DNA from: Candidatus Bathyarchaeum sp.
GTDB lineage: Archaea; Thermoproteota; Bathyarchaeia; Bathyarchaeales; Bathyarchaeaceae
NCBI GenBank assembly: GCA_026014565.1
Contig: JAOZIB010000027.1
Coordinates: 46,071 to 110,070, forward strand
Direction: 5' to 3'
DNA length: 64,000 nucleotides
A model generated the notes under the pieces. The model had not been told where the DNA came from. It ran no database searches and worked only from the letters and a program-made list of their open reading frames with translations. A program made the position numbers and the translations under genes. Positions 8,402 to 18,502 of this stretch are shown one piece after another (positions within the stretch are counted from its first letter, which is position 1; each line of letters opens with the position of its first letter).

Positions 8402-9177
8402 TGTTCTGTTTCCTCCTCAACAACATATTTTGCTTTTAAGGCTTCCTTTTGAACTTCATACAGTTTCTTACAGCCTTCAACAGCCATAGTAACTGCAGTC
8501 TCAAACTCGTCAGTGGACAGATTTCCGTCCATCTGTAACAAAGTAATCGCATCCAAGTTAGGCATGTAAGCTACGGGCACGTCAGCTTCACCGATTTTGT
8601 CTTCTGTGTCCATTAGGTCCAGAGCGATTTTTCCGCCAGCTTTACCCGCGGCACATGCTACGACTAGGTCTTTCATTGGAATTCCAGCGTCAGCCAAAGC
8701 AAGAGCAGCAGCAGTTATGCCTGCGCATCTTGTTCCGCCGTCAGCTTGAAGAATTTCGATGTAGACTTGAATTGAAGTTCGGGGATAATATTCAAGAAAA
8801 ACTGCGGGCTCTAAGGATTCTCGTATGACTTTAGAGAGCTCAACATCTCTTCGTGAAGGAGCAGGAGATTTACGTTCATCAACAGAGAATGGGGCCATGT
8901 GATAACGGCATTGAATAACAGCGCGGTCTTGTCGGGCAATGTGACGGGGGTGTGCTTCTTTAGGCCCATAAACGCCTACAAGAATTTTGTTTCGTCCTTG
9001 TTCTAGATATGCTGAACCATCTGCGTTAGGAAGAACACCAACTTCCATTTTCACAGGACGCAGTTCATCCACTTTTCGACCATCTAAACGGATGCCTTTT
9101 TTATCAACCAAAGTTTCAGATTTCTTGGCTGACTTTTTCTCTTGCTCTTTTTTAGTTTTCTTTTTACTTGCTGTCAA
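8398..9177 (-). CDS. rrp41: Exosome complex exonuclease Rrp41
   Basis: 259 residues with the RNase PH core: [14 protein letters not shown] at the start of the domain, phosphate-binding and RNA-binding arginines in [30 protein letters not shown], and the catalytic segment [16 protein letters not shown] carrying the active aspartate. It is the phosphorolytic subunit of the archaeal exosome. A Lys-rich N-terminal extension of about 25 residues ([15 protein letters not shown]) precedes the domain. The start overlaps the end of rrp4. Confidence 0.96.
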   Translation of the reverse strand: MTASKKKTKKEQEKKSAKKSETLVDKKGIRLDGRKVDELRPVKMEVGVLPNADGSAYLEQGRNKILVGVYGPKEAHPRHIARQDRAVIQCRYHMAPFSVDERKSPAPSRRDVELSKVIRESLEPAVFLEYYPRTSIQVYIEILQADGGTRCAGITAAALALADAGIPMKDLVVACAAGKAGGKIALDLMDTEDKIGEADVPVAYMPNLDAITLLQMDGNLSTDEFETAVTMAVEGCKKLYEVQKEALKAKYVVEEETEQ

Positions 9178-9865
9178 TTGCTTCTCGTTCCTTTTTAATC
9201 ATCTCAGTAACTTTGTCGGTTAACCCACTGGTGTGAGATTCTTGCTCAATTTTGCGAATGGCCTTAATTGCAATCCGCTCATCATCTGCGCTTCTTCCAC
9301 TGACAAGAATTAAACCATTTTGACCAATAGTCAACTGGCAACCTGTCTCTTTTTTGATCATTCCAACCATAGAGCCTTGTCTGCCAATTACTCTTGGAAT
9401 CTTGGTGGGAGTAACTTCAACTAGCTGCCCCCGCATAATTTTACCCAATCCAGGTTCACGAACAGTCAACTGAGGGTCACGGGTTCGATCATACGCTACG
9501 ACTTTGGTTATGATCAAATCGCCCACATCAAAGATAGAGGGCAAATCTGTTGTTTCGGGTTTAAAGCCACGTTCAACAACATCAGAGGCTCTAAGTCGTG
9601 CTAAATGGGGAGCTTTAATGTCTATTACCCAACCACCCGGAGTTGTTTCAATAATTTTTCCGATAACAACATCTCCAGGCATTGGAATATAAAATGCCTT
9701 TAATGCTACGACATGAACTCTTTTTCCTTCGTAATCTACGAGTCCAAGTCGGCAAGCATAAATTTTTTCGTTTTCTTTGTATGTACTCTCTCCGGAAAGA
9801 TAATCGCCTTCAGCAAGAAGGTCTCCAGGAGATACAAGCTGTTTTTTTTCATAAAAGAGTGGCAT
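9164..9865 (-). CDS. rrp4: Exosome cap protein Rrp4
   Basis: 233 residues with an N-terminal domain, an S1 RNA-binding domain (about 65-140, [19 protein letters not shown]) and a KH domain with the GxxG-type loop in [19 protein letters not shown]. It forms the RNA-entry cap of the exosome ring. The ATG at 9865 has GAGGT nine bases upstream; a TTG at 9880 is in frame but precedes the ribosome site. Between sbds and rrp41 in the canonical order of the archaeal exosome superoperon. Confidence 0.95.
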   Translation of the reverse strand: MPLFYEKKQLVSPGDLLAEGDYLSGESTYKENEKIYACRLGLVDYEGKRVHVVALKAFYIPMPGDVVIGKIIETTPGGWVIDIKAPHLARLRASDVVERGFKPETTDLPSIFDVGDLIITKVVAYDRTRDPQLTVREPGLGKIMRGQLVEVTPTKIPRVIGRQGSMVGMIKKETGCQLTIGQNGLILVSGRSADDERIAIKAIRKIEQESHTSGLTDKVTEMIKKEREAIDSK

Positions 9866-9888
9866 ATCAAAATACCTCAAGTTTCCAA

Positions 9889-10581
9889 TTATTTTGCAAT
9901 TTTCGCATCAATATTTCCTTTAGTTAATTTCCCTAATTTGTCCAAAAATGGACCATACAAACCAGCTGACATTTCCACAACCGCAGACCAAGACCCATCA
10001 GCCAACCATTGATCTCGCTTCAAGGTGCCATAGCCTTTAACGGTTCCGTAAATTTTTGCTGCATGCTCTGGTGGAACATGTATCTCTACAGATATCTTCT
10101 CCATCTTGAGTGGAATAATAGGTCGCAATAGTTTTATTATGTCTTTTGCTTGCTCTTCCACACTTTTCTGCGGATCAATAGAGAAATGAATCTCATTCAT
10201 AGCATTCTCAATACGCTGAGGTGGATGAGGAAGATTCGTTTTTGGATCAATGCATTCACGGGATATGAAAGCAATAATTTGGTTACGTTTTTCTTCGACC
10301 ATGTGTCTTCGTTGGTCTGTAGTCAGCTGCAAATCACCCTTTTTCAGAATCATTTCAGCAACTTTTAAAGAATCAACAGTACCAAAAACTTCTTTTAGTT
10401 TGTCTTCTGAAGCTTTCGTACCTTTTCCAGCATCAGTAAATATGATGTCAGTTGCGATAACTTCAGAAATTGTGCTGTTAGTTTTGCCCAGCTTAAAGTC
10501 TAGGGCCTTATCTGGTTTGGTTAGAATCTCGAAGTGTTCACCGTTTTGAGTGATACGGGCTATTGTGTACCGATCGCTCAT
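9889..10581 (-). CDS. sdo1: SBDS family ribosome maturation factor
   Basis: 230 residues with the three SBDS domains: the N-terminal FYSH domain ([21 protein letters not shown]), a central helical domain with [23 protein letters not shown], and a C-terminal ferredoxin-like domain. The eukaryotic orthologue releases eIF6 from the large subunit together with EFL1. Its ATG overlaps the end of the proteasome alpha gene. Confidence 0.95.
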   Translation of the reverse strand: MSDRYTIARITQNGEHFEILTKPDKALDFKLGKTNSTISEVIATDIIFTDAGKGTKASEDKLKEVFGTVDSLKVAEMILKKGDLQLTTDQRRHMVEEKRNQIIAFISRECIDPKTNLPHPPQRIENAMNEIHFSIDPQKSVEEQAKDIIKLLRPIIPLKMEKISVEIHVPPEHAAKIYGTVKGYGTLKRDQWLADGSWSAVVEMSAGLYGPFLDKLGKLTKGNIDAKIAK

Positions 10582-11315
10582 TTAGTTTCACTGCCTGCAA
10601 GCCCTCTTTGGAGGTTTTCAATTTCTTCATCACTTAAGACTTGGAGTTTTTGGGTCTCTGCAGGAATAACTGTTAATTTGATTCTAGTTGTTTCCCCTCG
10701 GTCTTTGAGGGCTTTGGTTAGACATTTTGCAGCAAGTTTTGTTGCTTCATCCAAAGTCAGGTCTTCTTTGTAGTCTTCTTTAAGAATTCCTTCAACCGTT
10801 TCGCGACCAATACCTACAGCTACTGCTTTGTAGCCCCGGTAGGAACCGCTTGGGTCAGTTGAAAAGACTCGACTTCCGGTTTTGTCAACGCCACCAAAAA
10901 TGATTGAAACTCCAAAAGGTCGAACACCAGCATGTTGAGTATAGAGTTGTTTTACGTCTCCGACACGTTTGGTCATTATTTCAACATCTATTGGTTCATC
11001 ATAGGTTAGTCGGTTACTTTGGGCATATACTCGAGCTTGGTCAATTAATACACGAGCATCAGAACCTAATCCGACAACTGCTGCTCCAAGATGGTCATCT
11101 ATGGCGTAGAGTTTCCATGTGAAATTTGTATCTTGTAGGGGAGTTTCTATTTTTTCTTCGGCTCCCAAAACTACTCCACTTTTACATGCGATTCCAATAA
11201 TTGTTGCCCCTCGATTTACTGTTTCTAGGGCATATTCAACCTGGAACAGTCGACCATCAGGAGAAAATACTGTAATAGTGCGGTCATAAGCACCTGGTGC
11301 GGCAAAGACAGACAA
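10578..11315 (-). CDS. psmA: 20S proteasome alpha subunit
   Basis: Threonine-protease-fold alpha subunit: [20 protein letters not shown] and [16 protein letters not shown] form the N-terminal H0 helix and gate region, and [11 protein letters not shown] and [12 protein letters not shown] are family hallmarks. Alpha rings cap the archaeal proteasome and dock the PAN ATPase. I favour the TTG at 11315 ([12 protein letters not shown]) because GAGGTG lies six bases upstream and the length matches relatives; an ATG at 11333 would put that ribosome site inside the gene. It is the first gene of the operon that continues to the DHH gene at 4762. Beta subunits are not in the window. Confidence 0.94.
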   Translation of the reverse strand: MSVFAAPGAYDRTITVFSPDGRLFQVEYALETVNRGATIIGIACKSGVVLGAEEKIETPLQDTNFTWKLYAIDDHLGAAVVGLGSDARVLIDQARVYAQSNRLTYDEPIDVEIMTKRVGDVKQLYTQHAGVRPFGVSIIFGGVDKTGSRVFSTDPSGSYRGYKAVAVGIGRETVEGILKEDYKEDLTLDEATKLAAKCLTKALKDRGETTRIKLTVIPAETQKLQVLSDEEIENLQRGLAGSETK

Positions 11316-11622
11316 AACATTCACCTCATACATTAACTACGTTTTGTTTCTGTTGTAATAAGATGGAACTAAAAACCTTTTCGCATTTAAGAATGAGCCA
11401 AAATTTTAAGGTAATGTACAACTGTAAAACTAAAGCAATTATCAACAAATAATAAGTTTTTTTCGATCAAAATCAGTCATTTTAATTTTAAGTTTTTTTG
11501 TGAACACCATGGACGTACATAAAAGTTAAAAAAATTAAGCACATTTAAGTATAAGATTTATTTTATAATTGTAGAAGTAACTAATAACAAGAATACAAAC
11601 AGAAACTAAAAGGTGTTAATTG

Positions 11623-12654
11623 ATGAAAGCGTGGCAAATTGATGACATTAATGATAACATTTTACGGGCATTATTGAAAGATGCACGCACAAGCTTTACT
11701 GACATGGCAAAAGAAAACAACACTTCAGTTGCTGCAATACGAAACAGATATCTGAACTTAGAAAAAGTTGGAGTCATCAACGGCTCTATGATGTACATCA
11801 ATCCACACTTTATTGGTTTTAATTGTTATGGGTTTTTGGGAGTGAAAGTTCATCCAAAAAACGAGCAAGAAATCTGGAATTACCTAATAAAACAACCATA
11901 CATTCTTTCCATATGGCACAAAACCCAAGAAATCAACATTGGAACATTTTTTGCGGCACCGAACTTGGATTATTTCACTGCAGTAACAGATGAATTACGA
12001 AGCCACCCCAACGTAAAAAGCATCCAACCTCTAATTTACGTTGGATTACCACACAACCAATATCCAGAAAATCTTAATCTTAAAGTAAACCAAGAAATCA
12101 AAAACCCCCATAACTTTTCAGAATGGTTTGAAAAACCCGAATACAACGACGATGAAGAACCCTTCAAAAAACACCTCTTCCGACCTGCCCAACTAACAAA
12201 AATGAAGAAAACCGATCGCCAAATCGCAAAAATGTTGACAACTGACGCCCGTACACCGTTCAGCAACATTGCCAGTGAAATTAGCAGGTCAACTGCTTTT
12301 GTAATTAATAGGTACGCTAAACTAAAAGAGAAAGGGCTGTTCATATACTCATCAATCACTCTTAATTTGAAAAAACTTGGATATCAAGCCAACGCCATGA
12401 TTTACTTGCGAGTAAAGGTTGGTTCAAAAATTTCCGACATTCATCACAAAATTTCAGAAATTCCAAACTTAATCAGTTTAACAAAAATTATTGGCAATTG
12501 GGACATGTTAGCAATCATTCCGTTAGCGTCTTTCAAAGAATTATTCACAATCGAAAAACAGTTACGGGCCATCAATGGAATAGAAAAAATTCAAATCAAT
12601 ATAAATCCCCCATTCACAAAATGGCCAGCCAACATGTTTGGCTCAGTTTTCTGA
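11623..12654 (+). CDS. Tandem two-unit Lrp/AsnC-type transcription regulator
   Basis: 343 residues made of two full Lrp units: winged helix (about 6-55), RAM-like ligand domain (65-150), an acidic linker, then a second winged helix (195-245) and RAM-like domain (255-335). Each helix-turn-helix is visible as DNILRALLKDARTSFTDMAK and DRQIAKMLTTDARTPFSNIA. Lrp proteins sense small molecules, often amino acids, through the RAM interface; a tandem fusion would act as an intramolecular dimer. AGGTG lies seven bases before the ATG at 11623. The gene stands alone, upstream of a gap with a perfect inverted repeat. A truncated relative lies at 41614-42216. Confidence 0.85.
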   Translation: MKAWQIDDINDNILRALLKDARTSFTDMAKENNTSVAAIRNRYLNLEKVGVINGSMMYINPHFIGFNCYGFLGVKVHPKNEQEIWNYLIKQPYILSIWHKTQEINIGTFFAAPNLDYFTAVTDELRSHPNVKSIQPLIYVGLPHNQYPENLNLKVNQEIKNPHNFSEWFEKPEYNDDEEPFKKHLFRPAQLTKMKKTDRQIAKMLTTDARTPFSNIASEISRSTAFVINRYAKLKEKGLFIYSSITLNLKKLGYQANAMIYLRVKVGSKISDIHHKISEIPNLISLTKIIGNWDMLAIIPLASFKELFTIEKQLRAINGIEKIQININPPFTKWPANMFGSVF

Positions 12655-12688
12655 GTGCCAAAAAAATTGGCTAAAGACAAAGAACCCA

Positions 12689-12705
12689 GTGTGCAAGTTG
12701 CACAC
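12689..12705. promoter_or_regulatory. Perfect 8-bp inverted repeat, candidate operator
   Basis: GTGTGCAAGTTGCACAC is a perfect palindrome around one central base. The half-site GTGTGC recurs at 12770-12775 and its complement GCACAC at 12800-12805. All lie between the Lrp regulator and the operon starting at 12860, so they may bind a dimeric regulator. The regulator is unknown. Confidence 0.4.
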
Positions 12706-12859
12706 CATGTTTATATGTTCCCAGCAGAAAATACTAGATTGTAATATGTGACAGCCATCGACCTGTAAAGTGTGCATAAATCTGCATTATTTCGCAATCG
12801 CACACAAAAATGTCGATTGAAGATTGCCAACAATTTGGCAGGTATAGGATAGAAAAAAT

Positions 12860-13381
12860 TTGAGTAATTCAAGTGAAGAAATTAGACAAAAATTTCCAAG
12901 ACTAGTTGCTAACTTGGTAATTGCTGTAGTTTTCACGGGCATTAGTCAAATTTTCAGCTGGATCTTTAAGGGCATTAATCCAGACATTTTGTTTTTGTTA
13001 CAGATTGGACTGATTCTGGTAGCAGGTATTTTTTTGGTCCGAAGCTTATTTGATGCATTAAGTGTCACCGACAAGGTAACAAAACAATTATTGAAACAAG
13101 TAGGAATAAAAAAAGAGCTTTCTAGGCAAAGAATATTCAAGGACATTATTTGTATCGTTGCCATACTTTTGATTGCAGCCGCCATTGTCCCAATAATATC
13201 TAACATATCAAATGGAATCCCATTGCTACAAGAAATCATCACGTATTCCACAATGGGGCTAATTGCATTGTTTGTATATGACATTGGAAGGACATTTTAC
13301 AGAATCACAGAAAAAAAGGCCAACAAGCTTGCAGATCGCATCTCAAACTCAATCAAGGAGGATAAAACAAATACAAAATAG
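12860..13381 (+). CDS. Four-helix integral membrane protein, unknown
   Basis: 173 residues with four predicted membrane spans (about 17-37, 43-63, 94-114, 125-147) and charged cytoplasmic ends. TTG start after AGGATAG. The last 11 bases overlap the proposed start of the radical SAM gene, and the Shine-Dalgarno motif of that gene (AAGGAGG, 13355-13361) is inside this coding region, so the two are coupled. No family recognised. Confidence 0.65.
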   Translation: MSNSSEEIRQKFPRLVANLVIAVVFTGISQIFSWIFKGINPDILFLLQIGLILVAGIFLVRSLFDALSVTDKVTKQLLKQVGIKKELSRQRIFKDIICIVAILLIAAAIVPIISNISNGIPLLQEIITYSTMGLIALFVYDIGRTFYRITEKKANKLADRISNSIKEDKTNTK

Positions 13382-14492
13382 CATTTGTACGATTGAACAA
13401 TTGAAGCAGTTTACTAATTTATCCTCTGTTGAAGAGAAAAAATTGAAAAAGCTTGTTGAAAAACATCCAATGCGGGTTACACCATATTATATGTCATTAA
13501 TAGATTGGAAGGATGAAAAAGACCCAATAAAAAAGATGGCCATTCCTTCAATTAATGAACTGAATCTAGAAGGATCTTATGACACCAGCGGTGAAGTGGA
13601 AAACACCAAAATGTCTGGGCTTCAGCATAAATATTCACAGACTGCTCTGATATTAGCGACCAACAAATGTGCAATGTATTGCAGACACTGTTTTAGAAAA
13701 CGGCTGGTTGGGCTCCAAACCAAAGAGATAATTGATCGTTTTGAAGATGCTGCAAATTACATAAAACAACATAAACAAATCAATAACGTTTTGGTCACTG
13801 GCGGAGACCCTCTTGTTTTGAAAAACGAAATTATTGAGAAGCTTCTATCAATTTTGTCAGGTCTTCCACAAATAAACTTCATCAGGTTCGGTAGCAGAGC
13901 TCCTGTAACATATCCTTCACGTTTTGAAGACAAAAAACTGTTACAGATTTTAACGAAAAATTGTCACCCAAATCGCCGAATCTATGTTGTTACCCAGTTT
14001 AATCATCCAAGGGAAATAACTAAACAGTCAATCAAAGCAGTAGACAATTTGATGAAATCAGGGATTATCGTAAACAATCAAACGGTATTGCTTAAAGGAG
14101 TAAATGACAATCCAGAAACATTGTCCGAATTACTAAACGGGTTAGTTAGGATAGGTGTTGTTCCATATTATCTGTTCCAATGCAGGCCAGTAAAACGGGT
14201 TAAGTGTAATTTTCAAGTGCCCCTTGCCAGAGCCATAGAAATTGTTGAAGAAACAAAAAAACACTGTAACGGTCTTAGTAAGCGATTCAGGTTTATCATG
14301 TCACACAGAGCAGGAAAAATTGAGATACTAGGGATTTTTAATAACAAAGTCTACTTCAAATATCATCAAGCCAAAAACAAAAACAAAATTGGGAAAATCT
14401 TCACAAAACAAATTAATGAAAATGCCTGTTGGTTAGAAGATTTAGAAATAACACAGTTTCAAAAAATTAATGTTGCTTCCTACCTGTTGTAG
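13371..14492 (+). CDS. Lysine 2,3-aminomutase-like radical SAM/PLP enzyme (KamA family)
   Basis: About 373 residues. The iron-sulfur triad is CAMYCRHC in NKCAMYCRHCFRKR; VLVTGGDPL supports SAM binding, and the C-terminal SHRAGKIEILG carries the lysine expected to bind PLP. The family moves the alpha-amino group of lysine or glutamate to the beta position, often for compatible solutes. Family alignment puts the N-terminus at TIEQLKQFTNLSS, shortly after AAGGAGG (13355-13361). No ATG, GTG or TTG sits at the right distance; ATA at 13371 is nine bases downstream and is my choice, with TTG 13401 the nearest ordinary codon. No AblB-type acetyltransferase is adjacent, so the product is uncertain. 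Confidence 0.82.
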   Translation: MQNSICTIEQLKQFTNLSSVEEKKLKKLVEKHPMRVTPYYMSLIDWKDEKDPIKKMAIPSINELNLEGSYDTSGEVENTKMSGLQHKYSQTALILATNKCAMYCRHCFRKRLVGLQTKEIIDRFEDAANYIKQHKQINNVLVTGGDPLVLKNEIIEKLLSILSGLPQINFIRFGSRAPVTYPSRFEDKKLLQILTKNCHPNRRIYVVTQFNHPREITKQSIKAVDNLMKSGIIVNNQTVLLKGVNDNPETLSELLNGLVRIGVVPYYLFQCRPVKRVKCNFQVPLARAIEIVEETKKHCNGLSKRFRFIMSHRAGKIEILGIFNNKVYFKYHQAKNKNKIGKIFTKQINENACWLEDLEITQFQKINVASYLL

Positions 14493-14812
14493 TATTTGTC
14501 TTCTGTAACTTTGTATATTTCTAAGGCTTTCAATGGTCCATCAATTACTTTTGCTGTGTGGGGCTTTTTGGCGGGAACAAACATTGTGTCTTTGGGTTTC
14601 ATGACGACTTTTTTGTCCTGAAAAATAAACTCCATGGTGCCTTCTAAAACAACAACAAGATGTTCAACAGGGTGCTCATGAACAGGAAGGTCAACTGTTT
14701 GGTTTTTGAGTTCAAAATAGTTCAGAGTTAAATCTGTTCCGTGAACAAGTCGGATTAAAACGTCTTTATATAGTTCATTTTCTTTTATTGAATCCAATTG
14801 GAACGGCAACAT
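14480..14812 (-). CDS. Small cupin-domain protein
   Basis: 110 residues forming one cupin barrel. Motif 1 is HEHPVEHLVVVLEG, with metal-ligand histidines and glutamate, and motif 2 is FVPAKKPHTAKV. Such single-domain cupins can be isomerases, dioxygenases or sensors; nothing here decides. It converges on and overlaps by 13 bases the end of the radical SAM gene on the other strand. Confidence 0.82.
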   Translation of the reverse strand: MLPFQLDSIKENELYKDVLIRLVHGTDLTLNYFELKNQTVDLPVHEHPVEHLVVVLEGTMEFIFQDKKVVMKPKDTMFVPAKKPHTAKVIDGPLKALEIYKVTEDKYYNR

Positions 14813-14995
14813 ACAAGTAACCTCGTTCAGTTATGCTAAACAGTTACAGAGTTTATGTATGTTATGTCTACACACGAAAACTCAAATCAAAACTCTGCTT
14901 TTAAAATCCGAAAGCCTTAGAACATCGGCTTTCACCATCTAAAATAACCAAGCAGGTAAACAAGTTGATGAAAGAAGAAGAAACCAAATCAAAGT

Positions 14996-15697
14996 AAACC
15001 CAGACATTATAACTTTAAATCCAGTTGTTTTGGCCACCTCTTTAGAATTAATGGTTGGCGAACCAGTCGCAACCATGGGCAACCGTATGGTTTAAGCGAC
15101 CCACTAACGTGGGTATTGTTTCCTCCCTTCAAAAAAGTCTCGAAGCCACTGGAAACTACTTGATATAGACACAATCCAAATTGACGCAACAATCAATCCT
15201 AGAAACTCTGGTGGCCCATTGGTTAATTTGCATGGTCAAGTGGTGGGACTAAACAGTGCCATACAATCAGATACTGGATCATTTACGGGAATAGGCTTTG
15301 TCATTCCTTCAGACACGATTAAACGGGAAATTAACAATTTGATCTAAAATGGCGAAGACAAAAATCCGTGGTAGGGCATTTCAAGATTATAAATAAACCT
15401 AGCATTAGCTGACACCATAGATTAGCTAAACCTCAAGAAATTCTGATAATTGAAGTTACAGATGGTGGTCCATCCGATTTAACAGTAATACGAGGTTCAA
15501 CAGAAACAGGTTTTGTCGACGGTCAAGAAGTGTCACTGGGTGGAAATGTGATTACAGGAATCAACGGAGTTAAAGTAATCAACATGAATGATTTGGCAAT
15601 GTACAGGGAACAAAACACTCAACCCGAAGATTCAGGTACATTCACAATAATCAGAGACGGACAAGAAATCAGCTTAACAGCAACTTTAGCAGAATGA
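14996..15697 (+). pseudogene. Decayed HtrA/DegP-like serine protease with PDZ domain
   Basis: Pieces of an HtrA protease appear in order across different frames: LELMVGEPVATMGN, then [18 protein letters not shown] followed by a stop and frame change, then [15 protein letters not shown] with the active-site serine, [15 protein letters not shown] ending in a stop at about 15344, and finally a PDZ-like domain (DGQEVSLGGNVITGINGVK, TFTIIRDGQEISLTATLAE) to the stop at 15695. At least three disruptions are needed, and the N-terminal catalytic histidine and aspartate region is missing. Trypsin-like HtrA enzymes degrade damaged exported proteins; this copy cannot be functional. It accounts for the apparent gap between cupin and RfcL. 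Confidence 0.85.
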
Positions 15698-15718
15698 CCC
15701 CAACCATAACAGTTAAAG

Positions 15719-16981
15719 TCAATCCATTTTAGCCAAAATTGCCTTTGTTTGCCGTTTTTTACCTCCAGCAAGGTACTCTATCATATCCTCATCAAATTCA
15801 AACCAATCAGCTAATCCAGCAGCCATTTCCGGGTTATTTTGGAAAATAACCCTCAAATAGGGTAAAACATCTTTTTCGCTTCGGATAGCACCAACATGAC
15901 ATTTTTTACGTATCTTCATGCCCATACTGAATTTAAGGGCACGTTCTCTTTTCGTGGTTGAAAGCATACGAATCTTACTGGGAAAACGGAAAGGAATCCA
16001 ACCTGAAGATTTGCTGTTTTGACGGGCAGCAGCTACTCCAGAAGTTATAAAATCAAAAACGTACTTGAGAAACCCCCAGTTTTGGGTGTCACGGATTCGT
16101 TGACGGTAAATGTCCGCCAATGCTATAGAATCCATTGCTTTAACCAAGTCGTGGGGATCGGTTAAGTGGTATGGGGCGTTTTCATAAACCCAATGAAATA
16201 GCATGTCAGGGTCCACATCAGCGCTACCTGCTACTTTTTTGGCTTCCCATCCATCCCGAGAATAAAATATGGTTTGCATAACCTTGAAAATTTCTTCTTT
16301 TCGGTCACGTCCAGACAGCCAAGCCACATCTTCTTTTGTTAAACGAGTTTTGCCTTGAGCTAAAGCCTGAAGATCATTAACTGCTGACCTTACGTCCCGT
16401 CCTGCACGTTCAACAATTAATTTCAAAGCCTCTTCGTCGACGGTGATTCCCTCTTTTTCACAGATTCGTTTCAGATGAGTTACACCTTCGCGGATTGTGG
16501 GGTTTTTGAAATCAACAACTAAACTGTATTTTCTGAGGGTAGTAAAACGGCTACTATAAGCATCATTTGCTGTAAGAATAATCGGACTTCGGCTTTCTTT
16601 CAAAATTTTTGTGAGCTCTTTAAGTCCACCGCGGTCCACTTGACCAGCAATTCCGTCCACTTCATCCAGCAAAATCAACCGTTTTCCACCAAACAACGTA
16701 GCATACTGTGAAGCCAAACCCGCAAATCGCTTTATAGCATCTGCCGTTCGGTAGTCGCTGGCATTTTTTTCAACCAATTCCATGTTTAATTCTTTGGCAA
16801 TGGTTTCAACTGTTACTGTTTTACCCACACCTGGAGACCCACACAAAAGCGCAGCCCGTTTCTCTGGAATCCCATTATCCCAAGATTTCAGCCAATCTCG
16901 AACTGCCTCTTTGGCTTTTTTGTTGCCCACTATTTCGTCAAGGGTTTGGGGCTTGTGTTTTTGGGTCCAAGTGGTGGACAA
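15719..16981 (-). CDS. rfcL: Replication factor C large subunit
   Basis: 420-residue AAA+ clamp-loader subunit. Walker A is GSPGVGKT, Walker B LILLDEVDG, sensor 1 ILTANDA, and a helical lid and collar domain follow. RFC opens the PCNA ring at primer-template junctions. Its start lies four bases after the rfcS stop, forming an rfcS-rfcL operon. The usual C-terminal PCNA-binding tail (QxxLxxFF) is not obvious; the protein ends KKRQTKAILAKMD. Confidence 0.95.
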   Translation of the reverse strand: MSTTWTQKHKPQTLDEIVGNKKAKEAVRDWLKSWDNGIPEKRAALLCGSPGVGKTVTVETIAKELNMELVEKNASDYRTADAIKRFAGLASQYATLFGGKRLILLDEVDGIAGQVDRGGLKELTKILKESRSPIILTANDAYSSRFTTLRKYSLVVDFKNPTIREGVTHLKRICEKEGITVDEEALKLIVERAGRDVRSAVNDLQALAQGKTRLTKEDVAWLSGRDRKEEIFKVMQTIFYSRDGWEAKKVAGSADVDPDMLFHWVYENAPYHLTDPHDLVKAMDSIALADIYRQRIRDTQNWGFLKYVFDFITSGVAAARQNSKSSGWIPFRFPSKIRMLSTTKRERALKFSMGMKIRKKCHVGAIRSEKDVLPYLRVIFQNNPEMAAGLADWFEFDEDMIEYLAGGKKRQTKAILAKMD

Positions 16982-16985
16982 ACGG

Positions 16986-17957
16986 TTATACTCCTCGTTT
17001 AAGTTCTTGACCAGCTTCAGTCATACGAGCAAGCAAGGCACTTAACTGAACTTCCACGTCAGCACCCTGAACCATACGAAAATCAGCTTCTCCGATGGCT
17101 TCACTGAGGGTTACTTTCCAAGAATCCGGAAGCATCGACCGAAAAACTGCCCCATGAATCTGCTTGATAATGTCGCTTCCCGCAACGCCATATTTCATTA
17201 TCATGTCACGGAGCTGCTTTCTAGCACCTAAAAAGTCACCCTTCATGGCTGTTTTTAGCATTTCGTTAACGTCTTCAGGGTTTGCGTGACCAATAACAGA
17301 ATAAACAGTTTCCGCATCAATCACCTTCCCCATAGAAGCCGCAGCCTGAATGGTATTAGTTGCCCGACGAAGGTCACCTTGGCTTACTTCAAAGATGGCA
17401 TCATAGCCCTCATCTAAGATTTTGATGTCTTCTTTGTCGATGATGTTTTGCAAGTAACGGTTCTGGTCCACCTGAGACAAATAACTAAACCGAAACGGCG
17501 CACACCGTGACTGCAAGGGATCAATTATTTTGCCGCTGTAGTTGGCAATCATAATAAAACGACAAGTTTCAGTGAAACGTTCCATGGTTCGTCTTAACGC
17601 TTGCTGAGCATCTGAAGTCATGTTGTCGGCTTCGTCAAGAATCAGTATCTTGAAAGGAATTTCCCCAATAGAACGGGTTCGAGCAAAGGTTTTCACTGTT
17701 TCGCGGACCATTTTGATTCCGCGCTCATCACTGGCATTTAGTTCCATCATATATTCCCTGTAACGATCTCCATACAGGTCACGAGCCAAACACAACGCTG
17801 CAGTAGTCTTTCCAGTTCCGGGAGGACCAGCAAAGATGCAGTGGGGAACATTTTTTGCTTTTGCGAAGCTTTTCAGGCGGTCAACGATTTCTTTTTGATT
17901 GATAATGTTGTTTAATGATTTGGGGCGATACTTCTCAGCCCACATCTCGTAACTCAA
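16986..17957 (-). CDS. rfcS: Replication factor C small subunit
   Basis: 323 residues. Walker A GPPGTGKTTAA, Walker B LILDEADNMT, the SRC motif LQSRCAPFRF with the arginine finger, and the C-terminal collar domain are all intact. Four copies join one RfcL in the archaeal clamp loader. The first gene of the rfcS-rfcL operon; the 222-bp divergent gap upstream should hold its promoter. Confidence 0.96.
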   Translation of the reverse strand: MSYEMWAEKYRPKSLNNIINQKEIVDRLKSFAKAKNVPHCIFAGPPGTGKTTAALCLARDLYGDRYREYMMELNASDERGIKMVRETVKTFARTRSIGEIPFKILILDEADNMTSDAQQALRRTMERFTETCRFIMIANYSGKIIDPLQSRCAPFRFSYLSQVDQNRYLQNIIDKEDIKILDEGYDAIFEVSQGDLRRATNTIQAAASMGKVIDAETVYSVIGHANPEDVNEMLKTAMKGDFLGARKQLRDMIMKYGVAGSDIIKQIHGAVFRSMLPDSWKVTLSEAIGEADFRMVQGADVEVQLSALLARMTEAGQELKRGV

Positions 17958-18179
17958 AGGTTAGCCTCCGTGACGATTAATAGAAAAAAGTCTGTTATAA
18001 ATTAGTACTTATCGGCGTTTTTTGCCCAGAAAAAATGTGGTTCGTTTAGGGGCATAATCATGATGCAGTTTATCTTTGGTTTAAATGGTTCAAGATTATG
18101 TCATAGATAATTACTAAGACATAAAACTAATATTTGAAAAGTAGTTTCATATTAATTAAATTAAACTGAGTTAAGGTGA

Positions 18180-18464
18180 ATGATACTGAGTCAATCTCAA
18201 TTACCTCGAATTACCCAGAAAGATTTGATGGATGCAGAAGATTTGGATTTCACAGAAGAAACTGAACAGTGGAACAGCTATAAATTAAGTGACGGGACAA
18301 CGCTTAGGATTAAATTGATTCTAAGAGAGGTTAAAAGATTAAACAAATGGAAACCTGACGGGTCGCCAATCTACATGATCAGCAGCCAAAACATTGTGAG
18401 AACAGTCAACATCCCCAAAGAACTGAAGAAAAAGCCCGAAGTAAGAGCATACAAACCAGTTTAA
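18180..18464 (+). CDS. Small protein of unknown function
   Basis: 94 residues, no membrane segment; the middle (LSDGTTLRIKLILREVKRLNK) predicts a beta strand pair and ends in a positively charged tail. AAGGTG lies almost directly against the ATG, an unusually short spacing, so the true start could differ. It is followed 38 bp later by a zinc-ribbon gene on the same strand. I recognise no family. Confidence 0.6.
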   Translation: MILSQSQLPRITQKDLMDAEDLDFTEETEQWNSYKLSDGTTLRIKLILREVKRLNKWKPDGSPIYMISSQNIVRTVNIPKELKKKPEVRAYKPV

Positions 18465-18502
18465 CTTCAGCAAAATAAATTACCAAAAAAGGAGGCATTT
18501 GT

